Positions 12,501-24,969 of a stretch of DNA of 64,000 nt are shown piece after piece. Positions within the stretch are counted from its first letter, which is position 1. Each line of letters opens with the position of its first letter. A program made the translations under genes and the position numbers. Under the pieces are notes generated by a model that saw only the letters and a list, made by a program, of their open reading frames with translations, had not been told where the DNA came from and made no database searches. This DNA is from Pampus argenteus. Taxonomy: Eukaryota > Chordata > Actinopteri > Scombriformes > Stromateidae. Location: contig CM072879.1 in assembly GCA_036937835.1 (NCBI GenBank), forward strand, positions 7,248,501-7,312,500. The letters run 5' to 3'.

Positions 12501-13577
12501 CCTCCAGATAATCATTCTGCTCAGTCAGAGTCTGGTTCTTCTTAAGGAGTGATTGACCGATCCTTGCAGCCAGCTCCAAGTCTCTCTCTTTCTATAGGAG
12601 GAGAACAGAACAGAAGAGGAGAGGAGAGGAGAGGAGAGGAGAGGAGAGGAGAGGAGAGGAGAGGAGAGGAGAGGAGAGGAGAGGAGAGGAGAGGAGAGGA
12701 GAGGAGAGGAGAGGAGAGGAGAGAAACCAACAAACTTGAGCATTGATCAACTAAATCTATTTATTTATTTGGTGTCCTATGGGGATGGAGGTCAATTTAG
12801 AGGCTCACTCAGTACTTGTTGTATTTTGCACATTTGTGAAAGCACATTTTCTAATAATATTAATTCGTAATCTAAAATCTTATTTGGATAAATATAGTAA
12901 ATATACAGTTCATCTTCACTTTGCCTGATTAAAAATCCTCTCTCGCGGCGCCTTGAATTACACTGATAGAACAGACAAAAATAGATCCGACTCACCTCCT
13001 CCAACAGACGTGTGACAGCATCGATGTCATTGTAGGTCTTCGTCATCTGGCCCACTCTGTCTGCACATAGCACTGTGGAAATATCAAGTCAGGAGAAGGA
13101 GCTACAGAGTGAGACTGAGAAAGTTGTCCCAGTTTGTCATCCGCTCTGGTGTGACACATGAACATGTACGATGGTATGTGCGCACACACACACACACACA
13201 CACACACACCACCGTTATGTAACACAGACAGTTTAGAAAGTCATCCTCTCGGAGGTTGTGCACAGGTCATGTTTAGGAAGCAACACTTCTGTCACCAATG
13301 AAACAACGTTAGTGCAGAGCAAAGTTTGAAGGGGGAAGGGTTGTTTTCCATGGTGCACAGCTTCTGTTGCCCTGAGGCAATAACTCTTATTGACTCAAAT
13401 CAATGATGTACTGCACAAGGTTATTTAATACATTATGTTAAACCTCTGTAATCCAGTTACAACCAGCGTCTTCTGTGAGAACGATTAAACTGTTGGTTCA
13501 TTCGGGCACCTTTCTAAAAATAAACATTAATAACAGTGTTCAAAGTATTATCTGTCTCACACAGGCGCAACAACAAA

Positions 13578-13621
<44 letters not shown>

Positions 13622-14526
13622 AAGGCTGAAATGTCAAAAACAGAGAAAATTGAAAGTCAGCAAGCTGCAGGACATGTAACTTAATGAGGAATTAACTTGC
13701 TAGCATTACGTTCTACTGTAAAAATTATTATTCAGAATATAGAGCTGTAAAAAAAAAATCATTATATCCTGTGGCACAAGGCGACATCTTCAAATGTCTT
13801 GTTTTGTCAGAGCAACAGTCCAAAACCCAAAGATATGCAATTTACTATTAATCTCTATCTTTTCCAAATCAGAATGCACATGAAACGGTATTAAAATGCT
13901 GTTTTTTGTGTTGCTTGAGGTCCTGGCAAGTAAATGAGATCACTTTGTAATCTAATGCACTCATTAAAACAAACTGTAACAGGAAAATCTCAAACTACAA
14001 AGATCAACTTGCATTTCAGTCTACTGTGCTCAAAAATCAAACCACAGCTCTAAATACAAATGATCACATATTTAATCACGTCTCCCTTCTCTGTATTCTA
14101 GACGAGCGCTTTACCTTTCTCATCATCCCCCGTTAATCTCTCCATCCTGCTCTTGCTGTCCGTCTCCTCTGTGAGCTTCACAGACAGACGATACAGCTCA
14201 GCTAATGTATAACAGGCCCGGAGACTGAATTACCCTCCACCCACATGGACGCCCCCTGTGAGCCAATGTGAGGGAGGCGGAGAGATGAGAGTGTGCATCC
14301 GCTCTGGAAAAGCTCCACAGCTGCGGAGGTGAAACGGAAGTAGAAGTTGTTTTATGATTGGACAGAGTGAATTTAGGATGAACTGACAGCCAATCAGTGT
14401 GAACTCCCACATCTCTCTCCTTTTCACCTTTCTTTCACTCCCTCACTTCCTCTCTTCTGCGCTTGCCTCCAGCCACTGTTGCCATGGTGATCCTCACCAA
14501 GAAACAAAATGCTGACATATGCAAGG

Positions 14527-14562
<36 letters not shown>

Positions 14563-16115
14563 ACACAGGTATAGGCTTATCTTTGTGGCTCAATAACAGA
14601 GCACAACAGACTGGGAAACAATAGTCTGACTATTTTGTAACATACTCCCACAGACACAGCGTGCTGAAAACGCTGTCTATGAAACAGGAAATCCTTAAAC
14701 CAAACTAGTTCATTACATGTTAGAGGAGATACAGTGAAACTTTCAAATGTACAATGGGAGACTACACTTTCAGTCTAAATTACAAAGTGTCCATCTCTGA
14801 ACATGCCTACTCTCACAGAGGAAGCTAGCTGCAGAAAATAGATTCATGTACATGTAGAATAAAACCATGTAAACCTGAACAAAAAACAATCTGAAAACAA
14901 ATGCAGAAACTTTAGGACTATAAGCAGCATATAAGCGGGTACCACCGTGTGGATGGAGGACACAATCTCAGTTATATCACAACAGGAAAAAAAATAATAG
15001 ACTGTAGTAAATAGCGAGAAATCTCACTATAAAATGCCAGAAAGTGGTGAAAAATATCGAGATTTAGTTAAGACTAAATGAACCAGAAAGAAACTTTACA
15101 TTTGTCAAGCTGGAATCTGAGAGTACTCGATTAACCAACGAATCGTTGCAGCTCTAATCGTATCACTGCGCGGCTGTGTGTTTCATTATACAACAGAACA
15201 AAACACTACTTATGTTAAAACGATTTGGATGCAGAGAAGACTTTCAGAAGAAGCACTTTATAATAAACCAACAGCTAGAAATCAATATTAATGGCAGCGT
15301 TTCAAAACGCGTTTATATGGAATATTGCTGCAGACAGAGCCATCCTCCCCAACAAGCCTCTTCACTCCAATCATTGAGCCTTTATCAGGCAGACTCTGCC
15401 TGTTTTAACGTTGACGTCGGAGAAATATGGTTAACTTTTTAGTCACAAATCAAGCTTTTAAGTTTCATTTTTTATTTGGACCCACTTCAGAGACAGATAT
15501 CGTGCCGATTAGGGCTGAGTGGAATCAATGTAATACTTGTCTAGTTGTCATGTGTGCATGTAATCATGCCATTGCTGTCATCTTGTACACCAGGCAGACT
15601 TACAGAAATATTTGAGTGTCTCTTCGATCTGCTCAGCGGTCAGGTCGAGTTGGGTGTCTGCTGCGATGAGGGGAGTGTGCAGCCAGTCATCCTGGTCGTA
15701 GCCGTAGACGGTGTCAGCCCGCAACCGGTACACCGGCAACTGCTCCTCCAGAAGACTGATGATCTCAAACTCTGGCAGGTCAGTACTGTTGCACACATCT
15801 GAATATCAGAGAGAAGAAGAGGCCAAAATGAATATACTACAGCCCTAGTGGTCTGTACAGCATGTGACTGATAATATACATGAAATTGATGAATTGATAT
15901 ATAAGCTACCCAACATACTTAGAACCTAGTGTCCTTTTAGGATCTACACAGCTGACTCTCACGTACAGACACACACGTACCTGTGATGGTCTCGGCGTCC
16001 CTGCAGTCCGGCGGCGCCAGTTGTGTAACAAGCTGGCTGGACTCGCCCTCGCTCACATACTGCTGCTCGTGAATGTGCCGCTGGTCGGGGTCCGGGTCCG
16101 GGTCCGGGTCCAGGT
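6517..16115 (-). CDS. trak1: Trafficking kinesin-binding protein 1 (TRAK1/Milton)
   Basis: TRAK1 is the adaptor that couples kinesin-1 and dynein to Miro on mitochondria. Coding exons in transcript order: 16115-15981, 15798-15604, 13072-12996, 12591-12475, 12332-12232, 12094-11989, 11886-11808, 11725-11595, 11505-11431, 11331-11194, 11103-11027, 10874-10629, 10503-10223, 8726-8608, 8485-8278, 8153-8048, 7376-7251 and 7111-6517. All phases agree, giving at least 925 codons. The HAP1_N coiled coil is clear (VGQMTKTYNDIDAV, LELAARIGQSLLKKN, YEEKEQQLVNDCVKEL, MLHEAQEELKNLRNK). It is followed by the TRAK region (LSERRFFEEE, LPDKLQIVKPLEG, TLHHWQQLAQPHLG, YTFTTCRILHP) and the C-terminal LGLVRLLQERGISAA and SQTDVSV. 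The sequence is nearer TRAK1 than TRAK2. Introns after 11431 and after 7251 start with GC. The exon 16115-15981 encodes a (DP)n run, has no in-frame ATG and lacks a resolved upstream exon, so the long N-terminus is incomplete. TAG ends the frame at 6517-6519. Confidence 0.95.
12614..12723. repeat. (GGAGA)n pentanucleotide array, about 22 copies
   Basis: Nearly perfect tandem GAGGA units fill this stretch. On the trak1 transcript it reads as (TCTCC)n and begins about 20 nt upstream of the acceptor of the exon 12591-12475, so it extends that intron's pyrimidine tract to over 100 nt. Confidence 0.97.
14115..14145 (-). CDS. trak1: Alternative first coding exon of trak1 (short isoform)
   Basis: The minus strand reads ATG then ERLTGDDEK and a final G, followed by a GTAAAG donor. 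Joining to the exon at 13072 gives MERLTGDDEKVLCADRVGQM with correct phase and a complete 870-residue product. An in-frame stop lies about 90 nt upstream and there is no earlier ATG, so this start fits a separate promoter. Human TRAK1 likewise has short isoforms that enter at VLCA(E/D)RVGQM from their own first exons, with unrelated leading peptides. The exon bypasses the DVCNSTDLPE segment of the long form. It is an inference from splice-site and phase agreement, not from transcripts. Confidence 0.65.
14146..14460 (-). promoter_or_regulatory. trak1: Probable internal promoter and 5' UTR of short trak1 isoform
   Basis: This is the region just upstream of the alternative first exon. On the transcribed strand it has CCAAT pentamers near 14358 (attgg on +). 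CCAAT-type sequence also occurs on the + strand near 14256 and 14391. It is relatively GC-rich around 14215-14340. No TATA box is evident. The assignment rests on position upstream of a first exon. Confidence 0.35.
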
Positions 16116-19100
16116 CTGGGGCCGGGGTCAGGGAGGGGGCCGGGGAGGCCAGCTTGGCTCACCTCTCACTGGTGTAGAGAAGCAGGGGCCATGGACCTAT
16201 GGAGCTGGAGCTCCACCTGGTAGACTGAAGACAGCAGGTACAGCCACCTGGAGAGGAGAGAAAGCGAGAGGTAAGGAAGGGTGGAGGGAGAGAAGCAGAC
16301 TTTTACACAGCTATACATACTTGTGTTGCTACTTGTGTAACCAAAAGCCCACACTAATCAATGCGCCTCTCTCTCTCCCTACAGAGTCTTTCACTTCAAG
16401 TGCTGCTGCTGACTCTGCAGTGTGCTGCCTGCCAGCAAGCTGCATAAATCGCAGCCTGTCCACTGCAGACACCACTTTTCATCTGTCGGGAAATGAACAA
16501 AAAGGCTGATGGAAGTTAAGAGCAGCTCTTTGTAATAACATAATATCATTACATTGTGCTACATAATTGACACAGGTACGGGAAATATTTATTCTGCATC
16601 ACGGTAGGTCAAATGACATGTTAAACTATAGAACAAACAGAGGAGTTTAGTGTTTATTGACCAAACTTTTTACTGGTTGATTCCACCTGATCCCCTGTGT
16701 CTAGTAAATACATCAGTGCTCACGCAAGGCAACTTTACAGCACTGTGTCTTTATTCTGCAGGACTGTGTCGCTGCAGATGCGCAGCGTGCTACAATCACA
16801 CCACAGATGTGAATCATCCAGATCTGTGACGTGTCTGATCAAACAGCTAGAGATGGAGCTCAAGAGGGGAACAGATTATTAATAGAAGCAGAGAAAAGGT
16901 GTGAGTGTTTGTGCCCTCTGTTGCATGAATAGATGCTCGTCTCCTTACTTGCATTTTTTTTTTTATGACCTAACAAGGACATGCATGACCACATTAATGA
17001 AGAAAGGTGCACAGATGCTTTGGCTCTGTTCTCAAGCAGCATTACAACCTTGAGGTGTCTTTCCCATTGCAGCACATGTAGTTTCCTACAGGAGTGGAGG
17101 AAAAGACAGCGCTGACCATCACCGTTAGACCAGCTTTCTGTAGGAAATTCATTTGCCCCGTGAGAGGCAGTTCCAAAGTTACATAATCTGTGGATGAGAC
17201 ATGATTTCAGATTCAACCCGCAAACATGCACAGCTAAACAAGTTGGACCATGCATCCTGAATCACTGTTTCTCTCCCCTAAACATTATACGACCACACAC
17301 TTGAGTTTGTAAAGCATTGTTTTCTTTAGCAAATGGATGAGCTGTGAGCTAGTTAAAGCTATCATTTATATCATATAGAGATATACACTAGAGCAGGTCT
17401 CGAAGATTTGGATACTGTCAAAAAATATCTGTTGTATGATGATTTAGAGAAGAATTGTTGTTCATGTACATTATCTAATAGACACAGCAAGATAAAAATA
17501 TAGACATAAAAAACTGGATGAAATATATATATATATACCACTGTCCTGCAGTGAGTGCTGCTATAGTAGATGCTGCAGGCTCTGTCCCTGGTATATAGGC
17601 CAGGATTCAGTCATGCATGTTGTATAAATAATGTTATTTGAACGCTTGTCTGTGAGGGTGTGGCTTCATCTCACGCCTGTCTCGTCACAGCACGGATATG
17701 CTGATCAGGGCTTTTCATAAATACACAGCAGAGCACGATCAGCTGACCTCATGATGCATGACATCGCCATTGAACATGATGTATTAGTGAAAGCAGTAAA
17801 AAGCAGTAACCCGGTACTTACACTCAAGTGATCCAAATGGTGTTTTGTTTATTTTTTTGTTTCCCCTCTGTCAACAATCCAAAATACGTGGTTCTGGTTG
17901 CAGGTCAATGATCCTGCAGGGAGGAAATCGGCAGATATGGCTGGATGTGTCTCTGATGCTCTGTGTGCGCAGGCCGGGAGGAGCGATGGGATGTTTCTGC
18001 GGTCTGGACCCTCCACACAGCGATGTCAGCTCCGGATGATCAAGGTCACTCTATCTAAGGGAGATTTCTGAGCCGGTCCACTCCTCCTCCTCTACAGCCA
18101 TCTCCCTCTGTCTCCTGGGTTTTTTTTCTTCTTCTGTCTGTCTCTCTTTCTGGAGCCTCCCTCACCTCACCAGCGTCAAGGCAGACGGAGAAGGAGACTA
18201 ACAGGACTTCCTGCCGCGACTTTTAAAATAAAAGCCTTAATAATAAGTATTTGCTGTGAACAGTTCAAGATGTTTTTTGCTATTTAAACATTTGTCTTTA
18301 TTTGTTTATTGTTAGAATAATGTATATAAGTTATCCCATATTTACTCTTTTGCATTCTTTATATATCACCACTCTTTTATTCTTTGTACTCCATACCATA
18401 TCTGTAAGTTTGTGTTTCGTTCTACACTAACTTCTCTTCCAGATGGACATTTGGAGTTTGCAGCTGTTGGTGTGAACTTCCCATCAACATCTGACTGATG
18501 GGACTGGCTCCTTTTGTAGAGTTAATGAGTTGTAGAGTTAATCACCATACCAAGTAAAACAAAAGAGTTAAGTGTAGAAGAAAACAGACGTTGTTTATTG
18601 GTCAAGGAAATTGTGCCTGCCTGAAGCAAAGCAAAAAAACCATTATGTTATTGCTGACCTATGCCCCTCCACTTTAGAAGCAACATGTATTAGGGACATC
18701 CTAAATAAAAAGCAAGAGGGCAGGAGACGGAGTCAGAGTAGATAGGAGATTCTGCAGACTGTGCACGTCTCCTGTTGCTCTCCTTGCAAGTAAAACTTAA
18801 CTCTGTTGTCTTCTCTCCTCTTTGTGTCTGTGAGTTTGATATTTTAGGTTGTTTAAACCTGACATTTATCTATTTATATTTTTGTAAATTTAGAGGAGCC
18901 TTTTTTTTTATGCCTTTAATGTTTAATGCGACGTTTTAATTTCTCGCTCTGTCTGACTGGACAGTTGTTGTTTTTCTGACACCCAGAAACCCAAAGCATA
19001 TGTGACGTCACGAGCACCCACAACAGGAAGGGGACAGATTTCACTACAGACTTCACTACGAGGCTCATAACAGACATAATTTTTTTTTTTTTAGCTCTAA

Positions 19101-20029
19101 ATCCTCTAATCTGGATCTCCAAATCTTCAATCAAATTTTCACTTAATTATTTATCAACAGATATGATTCCCCAAAATGCATGCAAATACCAAACGACCAC
19201 CCATACTGTATGAAAAATAGACTTCTTTCTTTAATTGAATGCAGACTAAACTAGTTAAACTAATTCCCTCCCAATAAATCAGATGGCCTGAGGAGCATGA
19301 GGAGGTGTTGCCATTGGCTACATTACACATATAGGCCTGTAAAAACAAAACTCTAATATTAATAAACACTTATTTCTAACTTCTCAACACAGATCTTTAG
19401 TGACTGAATCTTGTCAGTATGTGTTTTCAATAGGGCCTGATCGTTAACTGTAATAATTACCTTCCTAAGTGTTGGTGATGTATGTAGGTTACTACATAAA
19501 CAATATGGCAACACTGTATGCTGTAATTCATCAGCATGTAAGCTGATGTATTTTTATGACAGTGGTGTGATTCTTGCATCGTCTTTGAGAGGGTTTTGTA
19601 ATGATTTTGTAATGCTTGCTATGGTCCTGCCCTATAACAGTCTCTCAGCTGCAATCAATGCGCGTTTCCTCAGAATTCGCGCGTGCGGAAACATCGAAAT
19701 CACGTTGGCACGCGCTTGTTTTCACTTCCTACCTGTCCGGTATTATTTTGGGTGTTGCAGATAAAACATGTCTGATTCTGAGAGCGTTTAACGGACCTGT
19801 CTATCCGTGTGTGTGTGTGTCGGCGGGAGGAGGATCAGTCCATGTGTTGTTGTTTTTTCAGGGCTACAGCTGGGCTGATCACTTGGGATTTCATTTACCG
19901 TGTTTACCTCATGAGATCTTCACCGCATCACTGCTTCATTGTCTGCTGGTAGCTCTTCGGAAACTCACATTTCCTTTTCATCCAGCTGGAATAGAGCCAA
20001 TCTCTAAATTGCACAACATTTCCCAAAAA
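16116..20029. other. Upstream region between trak1 and slc22a13
   Basis: The two genes are head-to-head here. The 5' exons of trak1 must lie in this interval or just beyond it, but I could not identify a coding one. A good acceptor/donor pair on the minus strand bounds about 16163-16249, but all three frames meet a stop or lack an ATG, so it may be a non-coding or uORF-bearing exon. A minus-strand CTG|GTGAGG donor near 18172 could end an untranslated first exon. No other gene is supported. Confidence 0.4.
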
Positions 20030-23000
20030 ATGAATTTCGACCAGATCCTCTCTGATATCGGAGGGTTCGGCAAATACCAGAAAACTTTGTACATATGGAT
20101 TTGTTTACCCCAGGTCCTCCTCGCCTTCCACATGATGGTGAGCATCTTTACAGGAGCCACTCCGCCGCACAGCTGCCGGGACAACTCGAGCTCAGCAGCC
20201 GGGAATGAGTCCTCCTCCCCCGGTTCACTCAGCCTGAACTTCAGCCTCTCGGACTCTTCTTGCTTCTCCTCCTCGGATGTCCTGCTGCAGGTCAACCGCA
20301 CGGAGCGCGTCTCATGCGGCCACGGATGGGTGTACAGCAAGGAGACTTTCCAGAGTACCACAGTCACCGAGGTACGGTAGGATGCTGGTGTGCACATGAA
20401 ATATTATATTGTTTAATCAGGGATTAAAAGTGTGCAACATAAGTTATATTCAGTCTCGAGACAGGAAGTCAACATGTAGGCACAGTGTCAGATGAATTAA
20501 TCAGGGCCATGATTGATTAAAGTATTTCAGATTTAGTATGACGCCTCCATAAAGTTGGAGGATTGACGAGAGAAAGCTGGAGAGGCTGAGAGATCCTGCT
20601 TTGTAGTCCCTGAGAGTCAAGCATCCCCCCCCCCCACACACACACACCCGCCTGCTATATTCCCACGTTCACACTCCACGCCCCACATTTGAAATGTTTT
20701 AAGACCATCTGGTGATAAAACATGTTTTCTCAGACATTCGAAAGCTCATCCACCAAGGACAGGATGATTAAACTGACCTTTATGAGTAAAATGCCACCTC
20801 CAAGGCTCTTATCATGTCTAATGACACTGCACTTTAGTTCTGCATATCCCCAAACATATTTACAGTTAATCATATTACCGTAAACCAATTGCAACACATT
20901 GCGGTCTGGGGCTTTTGGTCGCCCTTCAGTTGGTAGTGATTCCTGCTTGGGTTCCCTCCATAAGTAGCAGTCTGTAAAGGAGAAACAGGTTTAGTTTCAA
21001 GCAACCGTATGTTTTCTCCACTGACACACTGACCTTCTGTGTGCTTCTACCAGTGGGATCTAGTGTGCGACAGAGCAGGACTGAACAGTCTTGGTTCATC
21101 TATCTACATGTCCGGCCTGTTGGTGGGATCTGTGGTGTTTGGAGCCATGGCTGACAGGTAGACCTTCTCTCTCTCTAAGCCTGGAGTCCTTTAACCTCTG
21201 ACAAACTGTGGAGATACAATACAGTCGCCATGTGAAAGTAGGGTACTTGACACATTAAGTTATAATAGGGTTAATTCCTGTAAGGTTGTTGGCACTGTAC
21301 TTATGTATGCATGTGCTTAGAGAACATAGTCATGTCCACACTCTCTCTATTACATGATGCTGAACTCTGTTCTTCATATATTATCTGTGTAAGGTACGGC
21401 CGGCGTTTCGTGCTGCTGCTGTCCATCGCTCTTCAGACTGTGTTTGGAGTCGCTGCGGCCTTTGCGCCCAACTTTCCCGCCTATGTGATTCTTCGTTTTG
21501 TAGTTGGCACCACAATATCTGGGGTCATCATGAATGCTTTTGTGCTGGGTACTAACAAAATACACAGACACACTCAAACACAGATATGATTGGACATCTC
21601 AGAAATGCAGGAGTAAGTAGCCGTAGTAATGGTGCCATAAATCAGCACATTTGGCATTATGTTGCGGTGAGGAGTTAATGGCAGTGTGTGACCTCAGTTT
21701 CATTCTGCGAAGTGATGAAAATATTTTGATGAAAAAAAAGTAAGATCTTATGCTGTTTTGTGCTATTTTCCCCAAACCCTAAACACAAACCTTTTCCACT
21801 CTTTCCTCAACCTTAAAGATCCAAACCACCACCCTAATTTAACCCTCTCCCCATGATTCCTCCTCTGCTGCACCGTTTCTCTCTGCAGGCACTGAGTGGA
21901 CGTGCACTAAAAGACGCATGCTGGCCGGTATCATCACCGACTACGCCTTTGGCCTGGGGTACATGTTGCTACCAGGCATAGCATATCTGATACGTGACTG
22001 GAGAAAGTTACAACTGGCTATATCAGCCCCAGGCTTCCTACTTATCTTCTATATATGGTGGGAGATTGAAGGATCATCAGAACATTACATACACTGTGTA
22101 GGACATGGATCTACGAATGCCCGTTTTGTAATCTGCATTTCCCTCTCTGCCCTTATTTCTGGCACACTCTTGCCTCTGTCCACTCGTTCTCTATGTCTGC
22201 CGTGTCCTCGCTCTAACTCCTGCCAGGGTGCTTCCTCAGTCTGCCAGGTGGTTGTTGGCCAACGACAGGAGGGAGGAAGCCATCGAACTCCTCCGCAAAG
22301 CGGCGCTTGTGAACGGCCGAATCTTACCTCCCGCTGTACAGGTGTGTGAGTGTAAGTTTCTTAAGCAGCTGGGAATTTGGGCATTTGTTAGGGACTATTT
22401 TCAGCTGCAGATTTATATACAAGTCATTTTGTGTATTCCTTGTGCACATCAGATTGAGAAGTGCGATATCTTGGGTCGAGACAAGCAAAGTCACTCAGCA
22501 GTGGATCTCGTACGAACACCTCAGATAAGAAAAAGGGCTATCATCTTGTTCTACATCTGGTAAAGTGCTTATGCACGTATACTTTTCAGTGACAAATCAA
22601 ATTAGTTTTCTCTGATCTTTTTTTTTTTCTCTGTCTATATCCCTATTCCTTCTTTGCATCCCAGGTTTGTGAATGTGCTGGTGTATTACGGCCTTTCACT
22701 GGGAGTGTCCAGGTTGGGGACAAACCTCTATCTGACCCAGTTTGTGTTCGGATTGGTGGAGATCCCGGCCCGCTCACTTGTCCTCTTCGTGCTGCCCTGC
22801 AGTCGACGCCTTTCCCAAAGCAGCTTTCTTGCTGTCGGAGGACTCGCCTGTTTGCTCATGCTCGCTGTCCCTGCAGGTAAGATGGACACTGTGGTGTTTT
22901 TGTATCCACAAAGTATTATGTAAATGTATTTTATTACCTGGGATAATTATTCTTACCTGCCTTCTGATCTTTAGATCATCCCAGTGTCCTGAGTGGGCTC

Positions 23001-23734
23001 GCCATGGTCGGGAAGTTTGGTATAACGGCATCCTTTTCAGTCATCTATGTGTACACAGCTGAGATATTCCCCACTGTGCTACGGTAAGATGTGTCCCTGT
23101 TTTTCCCCAAACACGCATAATCTCAAAGTGATTTCACATTTTTCTCTTTGCGTCCCCTCAGACAAACAGGAATAGGGGTATCCAGTATGTTTGCAAGGAT
23201 GGGTGGTATGTTAGCCCCCATTATCAACATGCTTTATAACCACACCTCCACCATACCCCTGGTCATCTTGGGTACCACCCCGCTGTTGGGTGCTGTCCTG
23301 GCTTTGGCACTGCCCGAAACTGCCGACAGACCTCTTCCTGACACAGTGGAGGATGCAGAGAACTGGGACATGAGGTACTACAGTACCATGTGACCTCTTG
23401 GGGGCGGGGGGGCACCAGCTGTTGACGTTGGTGCTGTTTTAGCTGTCGTTTACACATATTCTGAGCCAGCCAAATTTGTGCTTTGTTCAGGATACAGCTA
23501 ATGTGTCCTTGCTGCTCAGGCCCCATGACCGCAAACGGGATAGGAAATTTCACTGCACTGTTGTTTCCCATGCGAAAAACAACATCTGCAAAGCTCAGAC
23601 TAACTTTGTGTTTTGGCTTTTATAGGTCGTCTCCCGTCAAGAATAACCCTGAGATGAGCGACGAAACGAGCAGATCAGCCAGCAGCCCAGAGGAACAGGA
23701 GCTATGCCACCTAGCAAGCCAGAGCCAACTCTGA
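20030..23734 (+). CDS. slc22a13: SLC22 family organic anion transporter, SLC22A13-like
   Basis: This is a plasma-membrane organic ion transporter of the major facilitator superfamily. Ten exons join in phase to 544 residues: 20030-20371, 21054-21157, 21394-21548, 21889-22057, 22227-22341, 22453-22559, 22665-22876, 22975-23083, 23162-23374 and 23626-23734. The amphipathic N-terminus (ILSDIGGFGKYQK) leads into TM1. A large extracellular loop follows, with four N-glycosylation sequons (NSS, NES, NFS, NRT). The SLC22 loop motif MADRYGRR comes after TM2-3. LPQSARWLL is the family signature after TM6, and PETADRPLPDT follows TM12. YYGLSL, YLTQFVFGLVEIPAR and LRQTGIG are closest to SLC22A13 (OAT10, urate/nicotinate exchanger) among relatives I know. 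Substrate cannot be read from the sequence. Reading through the last intron would end 6 codons later at 23393. The family call is near certain; the exact paralogue is less so. Confidence 0.9.
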
Positions 23735-24244
23735 TGCCACATACAGGACTTCACATAACATCTTCTATACATGTCAAAGATATGATCATGAGCTCTATGC
23801 AAACTAAAAAGGCAGGCAAGGCGAATCAACAGCCTCCTGTTTTACAAAATGCAGGTAAACATCTGTATAAGTCAGGAATAAATCATTTTTCATAAGTTTG
23901 TACCTCATATTTTGATTGCATATTTGTATTTATAAATCTTGGTGCCTCAATGTCCAGTTCACATTTCTAAATCTTTGCTTATTTTTAGAATCAGATTGGA
24001 CAACGTTAAAGCAGCAGTGCCACACACCATTTCAGTAAACATGCTGAACAGCTATTTCTGGGACTTCACTTTTTTTAGGACTTAAGGATTTATTACATTT
24101 TGTTAGCTTCATAAAAATCACAATATTTTTGTATGAGAGTGGACAATGTCTGGACAGTTTGTGAAATCTTTGTTATATCATAATGCTGTATTGAACAAGC
24201 AAAAAAACCCCAATGCTCTTAAGCCAAGAGAAATTAAAATAGTA

Positions 24245-24250
24245 AATAAA
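24245..24250 (+). terminator. slc22a13: slc22a13 poly(A) signal
   Basis: AATAAA about 510 nt after the stop codon. A weaker candidate lies near 23877. Confidence 0.5.
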
Positions 24251-24644
24251 GATTGCATAAACTTGCTACCTTTATTATGCCTAATGTAGCCTTTTGTCAG
24301 ACTAATGTGGTAAATGTGTAGTTTTGACTATAGATGTGACTGTTTTCAATGAAAGAACTTAAAAATTAAAATTATATTTTACAAGGGCTGTCACCGTGTA
24401 TTTAACTGCATTACACAGATTATGTAATATGTTATTCAGGCTAAGATAATTTTAGTGTTTAAAATATCCCCATTTCCTATTAGGACATTTCAGGCCAGTA
24501 TGCTTTGAATGCACATGCATAGCAGGATAACCTGTGATTCCACTGCATGAATTTAGAAATCATGCCTCATTACTACCCATAGCATGGGCATGTGTTGGAT
24601 GAACCAGAGATGTCACTCAAGTCAGCAAATGACAACTACAGTAT

Positions 24645-24650
24645 TTTATT
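24645..24650 (-). terminator. Cysteine protease gene poly(A) signal
   Basis: AATAAA on the minus strand about 320 nt past the protease stop codon. Together with the slc22a13 signal it leaves roughly 400 bp between the two convergent genes, in which nothing else is seen. Confidence 0.6.
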
Positions 24651-24969
24651 GTGTTGATTCCAGCTTGGTCACATGATAAAGTACAGAAACGAGTGGAAAT
24701 GTGTCATCATATGTACTTCATACAACTAAAATTGAAGGCACTGTGGGAGGAGGGGAAAAAAAAAAAAAAAAAAGCACACTTGTTTTGTGTAGTTGTGCAG
24801 CATGCATCTTAATTACATTTGATAGCAACACCACATGAAAGACATCATTGATGCAATGACTGCACCCAAAACACAACATTAAAAATTACCCTCTGGCACT
24901 CACATAGTGACATTAATTAGGAACTGAACAGCATTAATATACCACTTTACATGTAGGTGACAAGCACAT

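Noticed and set aside
17845..18060. Open frames on both strands suggesting a trak1 first exon (minus strand MAVEEEEW..)
   Set aside because: The frame ends in TAG with no donor before it, so it cannot feed the known downstream exon.
19616..20029. N-terminal extension of the slc22a13 frame
   Set aside because: The SLC22 N-terminus begins at the ATG at 20030 with the expected amphipathic segment; upstream residues match nothing in the family.
23375..23393. Early slc22a13 end (YYSTM) by reading through the last intron
   Set aside because: A good donor/acceptor pair links in phase to a further exon, giving a tail typical of the family. Kept only as a possible retained-intron form.
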